A stretch of DNA of 64,000 bases, taken from contig NZ_FOLP01000020.1 in assembly GCF_900112425.1 (NCBI RefSeq), forward strand, positions 50,605 through 114,604, read 5' to 3'. The stretch is from Variovorax sp. OK212. Its GTDB lineage: Bacteria > Pseudomonadota > Gammaproteobacteria > Burkholderiales > Burkholderiaceae_C. Below the pieces are notes generated by a model that had not been told where the DNA came from, did no database searches, and saw nothing but the letters and a program-made list of their open reading frames with translations. Shown one piece after another: positions 54,199 to 63,264 of the stretch. How positions within the stretch are numbered: position 1 is the stretch's first letter; every line of letters begins with the position of its first letter. The position numbers and the translations under genes are program-made.

Positions 54199-55620
54199 AT
54201 GCTGTACCGCACCACCATCGCCGGCCAGGTCTTCAGCTTCGAAGACCTTCGGCAGGTCCTGGCCTTCGCGAGCCCGGCGCGTTCGGGCGACTACCTCGCG
54301 GGCATCGGCGCGGCCACCGCGCAGCAGCGCATGGCCGCGCGCCACGTGCTCGCCGACACGCCGCTCAGGCAGTTCCTCAGCGAGGCGCTGATCCCGTACG
54401 AGAGCGACAACATCACGCGCCTCATCATCGACGGCCACGACGCGCAGGCCTTCGCGCCGGTGGCGCACCTCACGGTCGGCGACTTCCGCAACTGGCTGCT
54501 TTCGCAAGCGGCCACCACCGCCACGCTCGGCGCGCTCGCACCGGGCCTCACGCCCGAGATGGTGGCCGCCGTGTCCAAGCTCATGCGCAACCAGGACCTG
54601 GTGTCGGTCGCGAAGAAGTGCAGCGTGGTCACGCGCTTTCGCGACACCATCGGCCTGCCCGGCCACCTGGCCGTGCGCCTGCAGCCCAACCACCCGACCG
54701 ACGACCTGCGCGGCGTGGCCGCCTCCACGCTCGACGGCCTGCTGTACGGCGCGGGCGACGCGGTGATCGGACTGAACCCGGCGTCCGACAGCATGCCCGT
54801 GCTGGGCCGCCTGCTGCACATGCTCGACGAGGTGATCCAGCGCTTCGAGATTCCCACGCAGAGCTGCGTGCTCACGCACGTGACCAACACGCTCAAGCTG
54901 GCCGAGGCCGGCGCGCCGGTCGACCTCGTGTTCCAGTCGATCGCGGGCACCGAGAAGGCCAACCTCTCGTTCGGCGTGACGCCCGAGCTGCTCGACGAGG
55001 CCTACGCGGCGGCGCTGTCACTGAAGCGCGGCACCATCGGCGACAACGTCATGTACTTCGAGACCGGCCAGGGCAGCGCGCTGTCGGCCAACGCCAACTT
55101 CGGCGTCGACCAGCAGACCTGCGAAGTGCGCGCCTATGCGCTGGCGCGGCGCTACAAGCCCTTCCTCATCAACACGGTGGTCGGCTTCATCGGCCCGGAG
55201 TACCTGTACGACGGCAAGCAGATCATTCGCGCCGGGCTCGAGGACCACTTCAGCGGCAAGCTGCTGGGCCTGCCCATCGGCTGCGACATCTGCTACACCA
55301 ACCACGCCGAGGCCGATCAGGACGACATGGACACCCTGCTGGTGCTGCTGGGCACGGCGGGCATCAACTTCATCATGGGCATTCCGGGCGCCGACGACGT
55401 GATGCTCAACTACCAGAGCACCTCGTTCCACGACGCGCTGTTCCTGCGCGACACGCTGGGCCTGAAGCGCGCACCCGAGTTCGAGGCCTGGCTGCAGCGC
55501 ATGCAGATCACCGACGCTGCGGGGCAACTCGCGCCGCCATCGGCCAACCGGCTGCTGGCCGACATGAGCAGCTTGAGCGGCTTGAGTGGCCTGAACGGCC
55601 TCAGCGCACTCACACCATGA
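54199..55620 (+). CDS. eutB: Ethanolamine ammonia-lyase large subunit
   Basis: This is the catalytic subunit of the adenosylcobalamin-dependent ethanolamine ammonia-lyase, which makes acetaldehyde and ammonia. The 473-residue protein has the TIM-barrel family pattern, including SEALIPYESDNITRLIIDG near residue 60, LNPASDSMPVLGRLLHMLDEVIQRF near residue 193, ETGQGSALSANANFGVDQQTCEVRAYAL near residue 290 and GIPGADDVMLNYQSTSFHD near residue 395. The C-terminal tail LSSLSGLSGLNGLSALTP is a short repeat beyond the usual end. No microcompartment (eutSMNLK) genes are present. It overlaps eutC by 4 bases. Confidence 0.96.
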   Translation: MLYRTTIAGQVFSFEDLRQVLAFASPARSGDYLAGIGAATAQQRMAARHVLADTPLRQFLSEALIPYESDNITRLIIDGHDAQAFAPVAHLTVGDFRNWLLSQAATTATLGALAPGLTPEMVAAVSKLMRNQDLVSVAKKCSVVTRFRDTIGLPGHLAVRLQPNHPTDDLRGVAASTLDGLLYGAGDAVIGLNPASDSMPVLGRLLHMLDEVIQRFEIPTQSCVLTHVTNTLKLAEAGAPVDLVFQSIAGTEKANLSFGVTPELLDEAYAAALSLKRGTIGDNVMYFETGQGSALSANANFGVDQQTCEVRAYALARRYKPFLINTVVGFIGPEYLYDGKQIIRAGLEDHFSGKLLGLPIGCDICYTNHAEADQDDMDTLLVLLGTAGINFIMGIPGADDVMLNYQSTSFHDALFLRDTLGLKRAPEFEAWLQRMQITDAAGQLAPPSANRLLADMSSLSGLSGLNGLSALTP

Positions 55621-56414
55621 GCGACGCCGTCACCCCCAACCCCTGGGCGCAATGGCGCTCGGCCACGCCCGCGCGGCTGGCGCTGGGCCGCGCCGGCGCC
55701 GGCATGCCGACCGACGAGACCTTGCGCTTCGGCTGGGCGCACGCGATGGCGCGCGACGCGATCCACGCGCCGCTGGACGTCGATGCGCTCGAAGCCGCAC
55801 TGAGCGCACAACACTGGCAAGTGGTACGCGCACACAGCTGCGCCGCCGACCGCACCGAATACCTGCGCCGCCCCGACCTCGGCCGCCAGCTGCACGAGGA
55901 CGACGCCACGCACCTGCTGCGCGACCGGCGCTACGGCTGCGATGTGTGCGTGGTCGTCGGCGACGGCCTTTCATCGCTCGCGGTGGCGCGCCATGCCGCG
56001 CCGCTGCTGGCCGCCTTGCGCGCGCACCTGCCCGCCGACACCAGCTTCGCGCCCGTGGTCATCGCCACGCAGGCCCGCGTGGCATTGGCCGATGAGGTGG
56101 GCGAGCTGTTCGGCGCGGCGCTGTCGGTGATGCTGATCGGCGAGCGGCCGGGCCTGAGTTCGCCGGACAGCCTGGGCATCTACCTGACCCATTCCCCCAA
56201 GCGCGGCCGGCACGACGCCGAGCGCAACTGCATCTCGAACGTGCGGCCCGAAGGGCTGGCGTACGAGACGGCCGCGTTCAAGCTGGCGTGGCTGATGCGC
56301 GAGTCGCTGCGCCGGGGGTTGACCGGCGTCGGGCTGAAGGACGAGAGCGACCTGGCGGTGCTGCAGCAGCGTGGGGCGGCGGAGCTTGGGCGGGCAGCCG
56401 GGCTTCCCAAATAG
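55617..56414 (+). CDS. eutC: Ethanolamine ammonia-lyase small subunit
   Basis: This is the small subunit that completes the cobalamin-binding interface with EutB. The 265-residue protein has RIGRAGAG-type RLALGRAGAGMPTDETLRF near residue 20, YGCDVCVVVGDGLSSLAVARHA near residue 107 and VMLIGERPGLSSPDSLGIYLT near residue 175. It ends with RNCISNVRPEGLAYETAAFKLAWLM. The ATGA overlap shows translational coupling to eutB. No reactivase gene eutA is seen. Confidence 0.95.
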   Translation: MSDAVTPNPWAQWRSATPARLALGRAGAGMPTDETLRFGWAHAMARDAIHAPLDVDALEAALSAQHWQVVRAHSCAADRTEYLRRPDLGRQLHEDDATHLLRDRRYGCDVCVVVGDGLSSLAVARHAAPLLAALRAHLPADTSFAPVVIATQARVALADEVGELFGAALSVMLIGERPGLSSPDSLGIYLTHSPKRGRHDAERNCISNVRPEGLAYETAAFKLAWLMRESLRRGLTGVGLKDESDLAVLQQRGAAELGRAAGLPK

Positions 56415-56419
56415 CGTCG

Positions 56420-56800
56420 TCAGCCCTGCCGCGCGGGTGCATCGCCTTCCAGGCGAGCCTCGACGACAAAGGCTTGCAGCTCGGCCAGCTTGCCATCGCG
56501 AAAACGCCAGACGTCGCAGTACGCATGGCGCGCCGTCTTGCCGGCTTCGTCCTTCAGCGTGATCTCGCCAACGGCCGAGAGAAAGTCGCCATCGGCAATC
56601 AGGCGATGCACCTCGAACCGGGGCGGCTCCTTGTAGGCGGTCGCCATCCATTCGCGAACGGCCTGCTTGCCGCTGAGGGTCCTGTCGCCAACGAAATTCC
56701 ATTGCGTGTCGTCGGTGCAGAACGCCAGGAACCCCTCGCAGTCGCCTTGGGTGATGGCCGCATTGGCCTTCTGCAGAATTGTCTTGTGGGTCTCGGACAT
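56420..56800 (-). CDS. NTF2-like (SnoaL-type) protein
   Basis: This is a 126-residue protein with the NTF2-like cone fold. The pattern HKTILQKANAAITQGDCEGFLAFCTDDTQWNFVGD at the start, then REWMATAYKEPPRFEVHRLIADGDFLSAVGEI and YCDVWRFRDGKLAELQAFV, is that of SnoaL-like proteins with unknown substrate. SD AGGAG precedes ATG 56800. It converges on eutC with 5 bases between and is separated by 171 bases from the DHFR-like gene. Confidence 0.85.
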   Translation of the reverse strand: MSETHKTILQKANAAITQGDCEGFLAFCTDDTQWNFVGDRTLSGKQAVREWMATAYKEPPRFEVHRLIADGDFLSAVGEITLKDEAGKTARHAYCDVWRFRDGKLAELQAFVVEARLEGDAPARQG

Positions 56801-56971
56801 CCGGAACTCTCCTGTGTGTTCGACCGGCGCGTGCAAATGCACGCGTGCCGTTGAATCACAGGTTCTATCAGCCTGGCTTTTATCTCTTGCCGGTCTGCCC
56901 GCAACGACGACGTCAGCTTTTGGCTCGTCGCTGCATGGGGTGCGAGCTGGGTCTCGTCGAGGGCACCGGCG

Positions 56972-57556
56972 CTAGTTCGCCGCGGATGCCAGAGGGCCGG
57001 CGAACTTGTAGGAACTGAGGATCACACCGGACGGCATGGCCTTCGTGCTGACGAGTTCGAAGGCACGTGGCGGGCTTCCCTGCGCGAAGAGGCGCTTCCC
57101 GGTGCCCAGCAGGACCGGATAGACGATCAGCGTCACTTCGTCTGCCAGCCCGTGCTCGAACAGCGTCGACGTCAGCGTGGAACTGCCCCACAGGACCAGG
57201 TCCGGGCCCGCCTGCGACTTGATGCGGCGAACGCCCTCGACGATGTCCGGCCCGAGGCCTTCGAACGGGCCCCAGGCCAGACTTTCCGGGCGGTGCGTCA
57301 CGACATATTTGGTCGCCGCATTCAAGCCGTCGGACATCGGGCTGCTCGGCGCCTTCGGCCAGAAGCCCGACCACAGGTCGTAGGTGCGACGCCCGAGCAG
57401 CAGATCGAAGCGATCGCCGTGCGCGGCGAAGACTTCGTCGCGGCCTGCGGGCGTACGGTACAGCGCGGTCCACTCGGCGTAAGGAAAGTCGTCTTCGCCG
57501 GAGGACTGAATCACGCCGTCCAGCGAGATGTGTTCCATGACTTTGAGCTTTCTCAT
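56972..57556 (-). CDS. Dihydrofolate-reductase/RibD-C-like protein
   Basis: This is a 194-residue protein of the RibD C-terminal/DHFR-like family. Motifs: MRKLKVMEHISLDGVIQ at the N-terminus, LLLGRRTYDLWSGFWPKAP near residue 53, and DLVLWGSSTLTSTLFEHGLADEVTLIVYPVLLGTGKRLF near residues 120-160. An NADPH-linked reductase is likely; the substrate is not known. Single-gene location, with no obvious operon partner. Confidence 0.88.
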   Translation of the reverse strand: MRKLKVMEHISLDGVIQSSGEDDFPYAEWTALYRTPAGRDEVFAAHGDRFDLLLGRRTYDLWSGFWPKAPSSPMSDGLNAATKYVVTHRPESLAWGPFEGLGPDIVEGVRRIKSQAGPDLVLWGSSTLTSTLFEHGLADEVTLIVYPVLLGTGKRLFAQGSPPRAFELVSTKAMPSGVILSSYKFAGPLASAAN

Positions 57557-57720
57557 TCGGGTCTCCGTGCTTGGGGTTGCAGGGTCTGAGGGTGCTGAAC
57601 GGTCCCGGTCTCGCGCCAGCCCGCGGAGGCTCCGTGGGTTCAAACGGGGACGGTCACAGGGGCATTCACTGTAGCTTTGCCGCCGCCGCGTGCCGTGTAC
57701 GCGCCACGCCTCGAACGGCC

Positions 57721-57753
57721 TGGCACGACTGATGCGTAGTTCCGCGCGGAACT
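57721..57753 (+). promoter_or_regulatory. Sigma-54-like site and 16-bp palindrome upstream of the HAD lipoprotein
   Basis: TGGCAC-N5-ATGC (57721-57735) has correct GG and GC spacing, missing one T at -12. It is followed at once by the perfect palindrome AGTTCCGCGCGGAACT (57738-57753). CTGTCAC at 57752-57758 resembles a PhoB half-site. Either a sigma-54 or a phosphate-type control is possible; all are by-eye calls. Confidence 0.4.
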
Positions 57754-57813
57754 GTCACAGGCGTTGCATACGCTCCGTGGCTCTCTTCAACAACGCACAA
57801 CTACAGGGAACGC

Positions 57814-59082
57814 ATGCAACGCCGTCTCGTCCTTCTCACCCCCATGGCCGCCGCGCTCGTCGCCGCCGGCTGCGCCAGCCTCTCGTCCGGTAAAGGCGCC
57901 GGCCTCGATGCGGGCCACTGGGACGCGTTCAACCGCGCGCAGATCGAAGGCCTGATCGCCAGCCAGGGCAAGGCCAGCCCCGGCTACAACGCGGCCAAGC
58001 CGCCGTACGTGGTGTTCGACTGGGACAACACCAGCGTCTTCCTCGACATCGAGGAAGCCTCGCTGATCTACCAGCTCGAGAACCTGGTCTTCGGCGCCAC
58101 GCCCGCGCAGCTCGAGGTGGCGCTGCGCAAGAACATTCCGAAAAAAGACTTCCTGCCCGCGTACAACAACGCGGCCGGCCAGGCCGTGAACATCGACCGC
58201 GTGGTGCCCGACATCGTCGCCAGCTACACGTGGCTGTACCAGAACTACAAGGGCCTGAAGGGCGACCAGTCGCTGGCGGTGGTGGCGATGAGCCCGCACT
58301 ACGGCGCCTTCATCACCAAGGTGCGCTACCTGTACGAAGCCATCGGCGACACCTTCGACCACGACACGGCCTACCCGTGGGTGACGTACCTCTTCGTCGG
58401 CATGACCGAGGCGCAGGTGCGCAAGCTCACGGCCGACACGGTGGCGTGGCAGTTGAAGGAGCCGGTCGCCAAGGTCAAGTGGACCTCGCCGGCCGCGCTG
58501 CCGGGCCGCGCGGGCGTGGTGTCGGTGAGCTGGAAGAACGGCCTGCGCCTGCAGCCCGAAATGCAGCAGCTCTATGCGGCTTTCCGCAACGCGGGCTTCG
58601 ACGTGTGGGTGTGCTCGGCCTCGTTCGTCGACGTGATCAAGGAGATCTCCTCGAACCCGGCCTTCGGCTACAACAACCCGCCCGAGCGCGTGCTGGCGAT
58701 GGAGCTGGAGCGCGATGCCAAGGGCGTGATTCAGCCCGAATTCCGCCGCGGCTACGACCAGACGCAGGGGCCGGGCAAGACGAAGAACATCCAGCGCTTT
58801 TTGGTCGCCAAGTACGGCTACGGCCCGAGCTTTGTGGCCGGCGACAGCGAGGGCGACCAGAACATGATGGCCGACTTTGCGGACACGAAGAAGGTGCTGA
58901 TCGTCAACCGCCTGCGCGACCCGAAGACGGACATCGGCAAGTTCTCGGCCATGGCCGTGCAGAACTACGGCAAGGCCGACACGCGCTATCTGCTGCAGGG
59001 GCGCGACGACAACAGCGGTGCGTGGGTGGCCTCGCAGTTGCACACGCCGTTGGGCGCGTCGGCGGGCAAGGCGCTGAAGTAG
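57814..59082 (+). CDS. HAD-superfamily phosphatase lipoprotein
   Basis: This is a 422-residue lipoprotein. The lipobox LVAAGC lies near residues 15-20, with Cys as anchor. HAD motif I is VVFDWDNTSVFLD near residue 67, and the motif IV segment is FVAGDSEGDQNMMADF near residue 345; WVCSASFVDVI near residue 267 is motif II-like. Such proteins are outer- or inner-membrane phosphoserine-phosphatase-like or acid phosphatases. It stands alone, with a palindrome upstream. Substrate unknown. Confidence 0.85.
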   Translation: MQRRLVLLTPMAAALVAAGCASLSSGKGAGLDAGHWDAFNRAQIEGLIASQGKASPGYNAAKPPYVVFDWDNTSVFLDIEEASLIYQLENLVFGATPAQLEVALRKNIPKKDFLPAYNNAAGQAVNIDRVVPDIVASYTWLYQNYKGLKGDQSLAVVAMSPHYGAFITKVRYLYEAIGDTFDHDTAYPWVTYLFVGMTEAQVRKLTADTVAWQLKEPVAKVKWTSPAALPGRAGVVSVSWKNGLRLQPEMQQLYAAFRNAGFDVWVCSASFVDVIKEISSNPAFGYNNPPERVLAMELERDAKGVIQPEFRRGYDQTQGPGKTKNIQRFLVAKYGYGPSFVAGDSEGDQNMMADFADTKKVLIVNRLRDPKTDIGKFSAMAVQNYGKADTRYLLQGRDDNSGAWVASQLHTPLGASAGKALK

Positions 59083-59127
59083 CGGGCGGGCCCCGTCGGG
59101 CTCGGCCGTACTTCGGGCGCCTCAGCC

Positions 59128-60561
59128 TCAGGGGTTCTTCGCCACCACCGGCTTCACCGTGTCGCGCACCTTGGCCACCTGCGCGGCCGTCACGGCCTCG
59201 CCCTGGTTGCCCCAGCTCGAGCGCGCAAAGCTCAGCACGCTGGCCACGTCGGCATCGGTCAGGCGCCAGCCGAAGTCGGGCATGGCGATGGGCGACGGGG
59301 CCTTGGCGGTGCTGGGCATGGCCGAGCCGGCGAGCACCAGGCGAATGAGCGAGGTCGGGTCTTTCGCATTCACCACGCTGTTGCCGGCAAGCGCCGGAAA
59401 GGTCTTGTCCGCGCCGGTGCCGTCGGAGCGGTGGCAGGCGTTGCAGTTGTTCAGGTAGACCATCGCGCCGCTGTTGCCTTCGACGGTGCCGTTGCGCAAT
59501 GCGAGCGCGGTGGGGTGCTTGGGCGCGGCCGCCACCAGCGAGGCCGGGGATGGCGGAGACGACGGGGAAGACGGGGAAGACGCACCCTTCGCATCGTCCT
59601 TCATGCCCAGCGATTGCAGGTACGCCGCCACGGCCTGCAGGTCCTGCGTGGACATGTGCTGCGTGCTGTTCTGCACCACGTCGACCATCGCGCCGAATGC
59701 TGCGGTGTGGCTGGTGCGCCCGGTCTGCAGGTACTGCACGATGTCTTCGGACGACCACTGCGCCATGGTCGGGCGGTCGGTGTGGCGCAGGGGTTGCGCA
59801 TACCAGCCGTCGATGACCGCGCCCGAAAGAAAGAGCTCGCCCTTCCTGTCGCTGGCCGCCTTCACGCCGCCGAGCATGCTGCGCGGGGTGTGGCAGTCGC
59901 CGCAATGGCCCAGGCCCTGCACCAGGTAGGCGCCGCGATTCCACTCGGCGCTGCGTGCGGTGTCGCTCTGGTACACGCCCTTGTCGAGGTAGAGCCAGTT
60001 CCAGCCGATCATCAGGCCGCGCATGCTGAAGGGCCATGGCAGGTCGGTGGCCGGCGGCTTCTGCGCGACGGGCTGCACGCCGCCGCGAAAGAAGGTGAAG
60101 AGCGCGTGCATGTCCTCGTCGTTCACGCGGGCGAACGACGGGTACGGCATGGCGGGGTACAGGCGGTGGCCGTCCTTGGCCACGCCTTCGCGCAGCGCGC
60201 GGGCGAACTCGGCCTCGGTGTAGGCGCCGATGCCGGCCTCGGGGTCGGGCGTGATGTTGGTCGACACGATGGTGCCGAACGGCGTCTTCATCGGCAGGCC
60301 GCCGCCGAAGGCAGGCTTGCCCGGCGCGGTGTGGCAGCTGACGCAGTCGCCGGCACGCGCGAGGTAGCGGCCGCGCTCCAGCACGGGGTCGGCCGGGGCA
60401 GCAGGCGCGGCTGCCGGCGTTGCATTGGCCACGGGCGCGGACGCCGGTGCCGCCGCGGGTGTGGCCGCCGGTGCCTCGGCCTTCTGCGCCACGGCCCAGG
60501 CCCCGGCGCACAGCAGCACCACGGCCGCGGCCACGCCGCCATACAGGCGTCGCGCGCTCAT
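59128..60561 (-). CDS. Triheme cytochrome c of an FAD-dehydrogenase complex
   Basis: This is a 477-residue membrane-anchored cytochrome c carrying three CxxCH sites: CVSCH near residue 72, CGDCH near 219 and CNACH near 372. The N-terminal helix MSARRLYGGVAAAVVLLCAGAWAVA is a signal or anchor, followed by an Ala/Pro-rich linker to residue 55. A second Ser/Pro-rich linker, near residue 325, precedes the last heme domain. It takes electrons from the GMC subunit to the respiratory chain, as in gluconate, sorbitol or alcohol dehydrogenases. It overlaps the GMC gene by 4 bases. Confidence 0.92.
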   Translation of the reverse strand: MSARRLYGGVAAAVVLLCAGAWAVAQKAEAPAATPAAAPASAPVANATPAAAPAAPADPVLERGRYLARAGDCVSCHTAPGKPAFGGGLPMKTPFGTIVSTNITPDPEAGIGAYTEAEFARALREGVAKDGHRLYPAMPYPSFARVNDEDMHALFTFFRGGVQPVAQKPPATDLPWPFSMRGLMIGWNWLYLDKGVYQSDTARSAEWNRGAYLVQGLGHCGDCHTPRSMLGGVKAASDRKGELFLSGAVIDGWYAQPLRHTDRPTMAQWSSEDIVQYLQTGRTSHTAAFGAMVDVVQNSTQHMSTQDLQAVAAYLQSLGMKDDAKGASSPSSPSSPPSPASLVAAAPKHPTALALRNGTVEGNSGAMVYLNNCNACHRSDGTGADKTFPALAGNSVVNAKDPTSLIRLVLAGSAMPSTAKAPSPIAMPDFGWRLTDADVASVLSFARSSWGNQGEAVTAAQVAKVRDTVKPVVAKNP

Positions 60562-62330
60562 GCCAGCGCTCCCGGGTTCTTCAGGTACTGCTCGCGGATG
60601 GCCTTGGCCGACCAGTACGCCAGCGCACCCACCATGCCAGTCGGGTTGTAGCCGAAGTTCTGCGGGAAGGCGCTGGCGCCCATCACGAACACGTTGGGCA
60701 CGTCCCACACCTGCAGGAAGCGGTTCACGGCGCTGGTGGAGGGGTCGGTGCCCATGGGGGCGCCGCCGGTGTTGTGGGTCGACTGGTAGTAGCGCACGTC
60801 GTAGTGCGCGCCGGCCTTCTGGAAGTTCATCTTCAGCTGCTTGGGCCCCATGGCCCTGGCGATCTGCTCGACCTTGGTGCCGATGAACTGCGTCATCGCG
60901 AGGTCGTTGGCCTTCCAGTCGAAGGTCATGCGCAGCAGCGGCTGGCCGTGCACGTCCTTGTAGGTCGGGTCGAGGTCGAGGTAGTTGTCGCGGTAGGCCA
61001 TCACCGAGCCCTGGCTGCCCACGCCGGCCTGGTAGAGATAGTTTTCCTTCGCGGCCTTCTTCCAGCCCGCGCCCCAGCTCGGCGTGCCGGGCGGCAGGCT
61101 CAGCTGCTGGATCGGGCGCCCGCCGGTGTTGATGCAGTTGATGCTGGCGCCGCCCACGAAGCCCGCCGGGCCGTGGTCGAAGTTGTCGCCGTCGAAGTCG
61201 TCGATGACGGTGCCGCTGGCGCCCGCGCCGACGAAGGGGTTCATCGGCTGGTCCTTGTCGAAGAACAGGCTGGCGCCGCCGTTGAGCTGGTAGGCGTAGT
61301 TGCGGCCCACCACGCCTTCGCCGGTGGCCGGGTCGTACTTCTTGCCGATGTTCGACAGCAGCAGCAGGCGCACGTTGTGGAACTGGTAGGCGCACAGCAC
61401 CACCAGGTCGGCGGGCTGCTCGACCTCGTTGCCTTCGGCGTCCACGTAGGTCACGCCGGTGGCGCGCTTGCCGTCGGGCGACATGTTCACGCGCAGCACG
61501 TGCGACCTGGTGCGCAGCTCGAAGTTGGGCCGCTTCATCAGCACCGGCAGCAGCGTGGTCTGCGGCGAGGCCTTCGAATACATGTAGCAGCCGTAGCGCT
61601 CGCAGAAGCCGCAGAAGTTGCACGGCCCGAGCTGCGCGCCGTGCGGGTTGGTGTAGGCGCGCGAGGCATTGGCCGCGGCCTGCGGGAACGGGTGGTAGCC
61701 CAGGTCGCGCGCGGCCTTCTCGAACAGCCGGGCGCTGTTGACGGAGGCCAGCGGCGGCAGCGGAAATTCGTTGGCGCGCGCGCCTTCGAACGGGTTGCCG
61801 CCGGCCTGGATCTGCCCGCCGATGTTGCCGGCCTTGCCCGAGGTGCCGCAGATCTTCTCGAACTGGTCGAAGTGCGGCTCCAGCTCGTCGTAGCTCACGC
61901 CGAAGTCCTGGATGGTCATGCCTTCGGGAATGAACTTCTTGCCGTAGCGCTCTTCGTAGTGGCTGCGGATGCGCAGGTCGCTCGGCAGCGCGCGCCAGTG
62001 GTGGCCGTTCCAGTGCACGCCCGCGCCGCCCACGCCGTCGCCGGGCAGGAAGGACGCGAGCTGCCGGTACGGCACCGCGATCTCGGCCGGCGTGTGGCGG
62101 ATGGTCACGGTCTCGCGCGAGAGGTTCTGGAACAGCTTGCCGCGGATGCCGTAGCTCAGCTCGTCGGTGATGCGCGGGTAGGCGAAGTCGGGTTGCGTGT
62201 CGCGGTTCTCGCCGCGCTCCAGCGCCAGCACCTTCAGGCCGGCCGCGGTGAGCTCCATGCCCATGATCGCGCCGGTCCAGCCGAAGCCGACCAGCACCGC
62301 GTCGACACCGGGTTTCTTGATGTTTGCCAT
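60558..62330 (-). CDS. GMC-family FAD oxidoreductase, large subunit
   Basis: This is a 590-residue GMC oxidoreductase, the catalytic subunit of a three-component membrane dehydrogenase. The FAD motif LVGFGWTGAIMGMELTAAG is near residue 12. The cysteine cluster CNFCGFCERYGC near residues 237-248 fits an iron-sulfur cluster as found in FAD-dependent glucose dehydrogenases. The C-terminal active-site region is YYQSTHNTGGAPMGTD and ASAFPQNFGYNPTGMVGALAYW. Substrate (gluconate, glucose or an alcohol) cannot be decided by eye. Confidence 0.93.
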   Translation of the reverse strand: MANIKKPGVDAVLVGFGWTGAIMGMELTAAGLKVLALERGENRDTQPDFAYPRITDELSYGIRGKLFQNLSRETVTIRHTPAEIAVPYRQLASFLPGDGVGGAGVHWNGHHWRALPSDLRIRSHYEERYGKKFIPEGMTIQDFGVSYDELEPHFDQFEKICGTSGKAGNIGGQIQAGGNPFEGARANEFPLPPLASVNSARLFEKAARDLGYHPFPQAAANASRAYTNPHGAQLGPCNFCGFCERYGCYMYSKASPQTTLLPVLMKRPNFELRTRSHVLRVNMSPDGKRATGVTYVDAEGNEVEQPADLVVLCAYQFHNVRLLLLSNIGKKYDPATGEGVVGRNYAYQLNGGASLFFDKDQPMNPFVGAGASGTVIDDFDGDNFDHGPAGFVGGASINCINTGGRPIQQLSLPPGTPSWGAGWKKAAKENYLYQAGVGSQGSVMAYRDNYLDLDPTYKDVHGQPLLRMTFDWKANDLAMTQFIGTKVEQIARAMGPKQLKMNFQKAGAHYDVRYYQSTHNTGGAPMGTDPSTSAVNRFLQVWDVPNVFVMGASAFPQNFGYNPTGMVGALAYWSAKAIREQYLKNPGALA

Positions 62331-62343
62331 GGTGTGCGCGCCC

Positions 62344-63087
62344 TCAGCCCTGCGGCCCGGCGATGCTCACCGGCGGCAGGTTGTACTTGACGCCGGGCCG
62401 GTCGACCCAGTCGGCGTAGTCGGCGCGCGCGCCGGGAAAGCCGATCATCTTCCACGCCGCGGCGTTCTTGTTGCCGCCGTGGATGGGGTCGCTGAAGTAG
62501 CCCTCCTTGGTGTTCTGCAACAGGAAGCCGAAGAAGTCGGTTGCGCCCACGCCGTCGAGCGTGACGCTGCCGGCCTCCAGGCCCTTGAGCACGTCGTCCT
62601 GCTGCGCCGCGGCGAGCTGCGCGAAGGGCTTGTCGGCGAACTGCTTGCGGCAGTAGGCGTCGGTGGCGGCAATGCCCGCGCGGTACACCTCGCGCGGCGG
62701 CATCTTCTTCTGGTAGCCGAACAGCGGCGACACCTCGATGAACGGGCCCTGCATGTACCAGGTGGCCGCATGGCCGAAGGCGCCTTCCATCTGCCGGTCG
62801 ATGAACTCGGGCACGCCCGCCTCGATGGCGCCGGGGCCCGCGTCGTCGGACGGAATCAGCCGCGCGACCGCGGCCTGCACGAAGGCCCATTCGGTGGCGT
62901 TGAAGTAGACGGGGGTGTACGGAGCGTTGGGCGCGCCGGGGCTGGTTGCGGGAGCGGGCGCCTTGGCGGCGGTCTGCGCCAGCGCGGCACCGGTGACGCC
63001 ACCGGCGCCGAAGGCCGTGGCGGCCGGCACGATGGCGATGGACCGGCGCAGGAATCCCCGCCGGTCGGAATACGACACGTCTTTCAT
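62344..63087 (-). CDS. Gluconate 2-dehydrogenase subunit 3-like (Tat-exported)
   Basis: This is a 247-residue protein with a twin-arginine signal (DRRGFLRRSIAIVPAATAF). The mature part has the subunit-3 pattern: WAFVQAAVARLIPSDDAGPGAIEAGVPEFIDRQMEG near residue 70, and AYCRKQFADKPFAQLAAAQQDDVL near residue 140. It probably carries the folded GMC subunit across the membrane, as for related dehydrogenases. It is first in the operon with GMC 13 bases downstream. Confidence 0.88.
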   Translation of the reverse strand: MKDVSYSDRRGFLRRSIAIVPAATAFGAGGVTGAALAQTAAKAPAPATSPGAPNAPYTPVYFNATEWAFVQAAVARLIPSDDAGPGAIEAGVPEFIDRQMEGAFGHAATWYMQGPFIEVSPLFGYQKKMPPREVYRAGIAATDAYCRKQFADKPFAQLAAAQQDDVLKGLEAGSVTLDGVGATDFFGFLLQNTKEGYFSDPIHGGNKNAAAWKMIGFPGARADYADWVDRPGVKYNLPPVSIAGPQG

Positions 63088-63264
63088 CGCGTTGTGTGCG
63101 GCAGCGGGCCGCGTGTTGTTGTGCGAGCCTTCATCATCGCGACCACGCGCGCCGTGTCTTGTAGGAAAGTGTCTTGCCTATGATGGAAGCCGCCTCGCGC
63201 CTTTCAGGACGCTTTCAGGGCGCTTTCAGCCAACCGACGAATCAACGAACAGACCGGAGACGCC

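Noticed and set aside
57638..57682. A second Pho-box-like stretch (GGTCACAGG...CATTCAC) upstream of the HAD gene
   Set aside because: The halves match the consensus too weakly and the spacing is off; I kept only the better half-site near 57752 as a remark.
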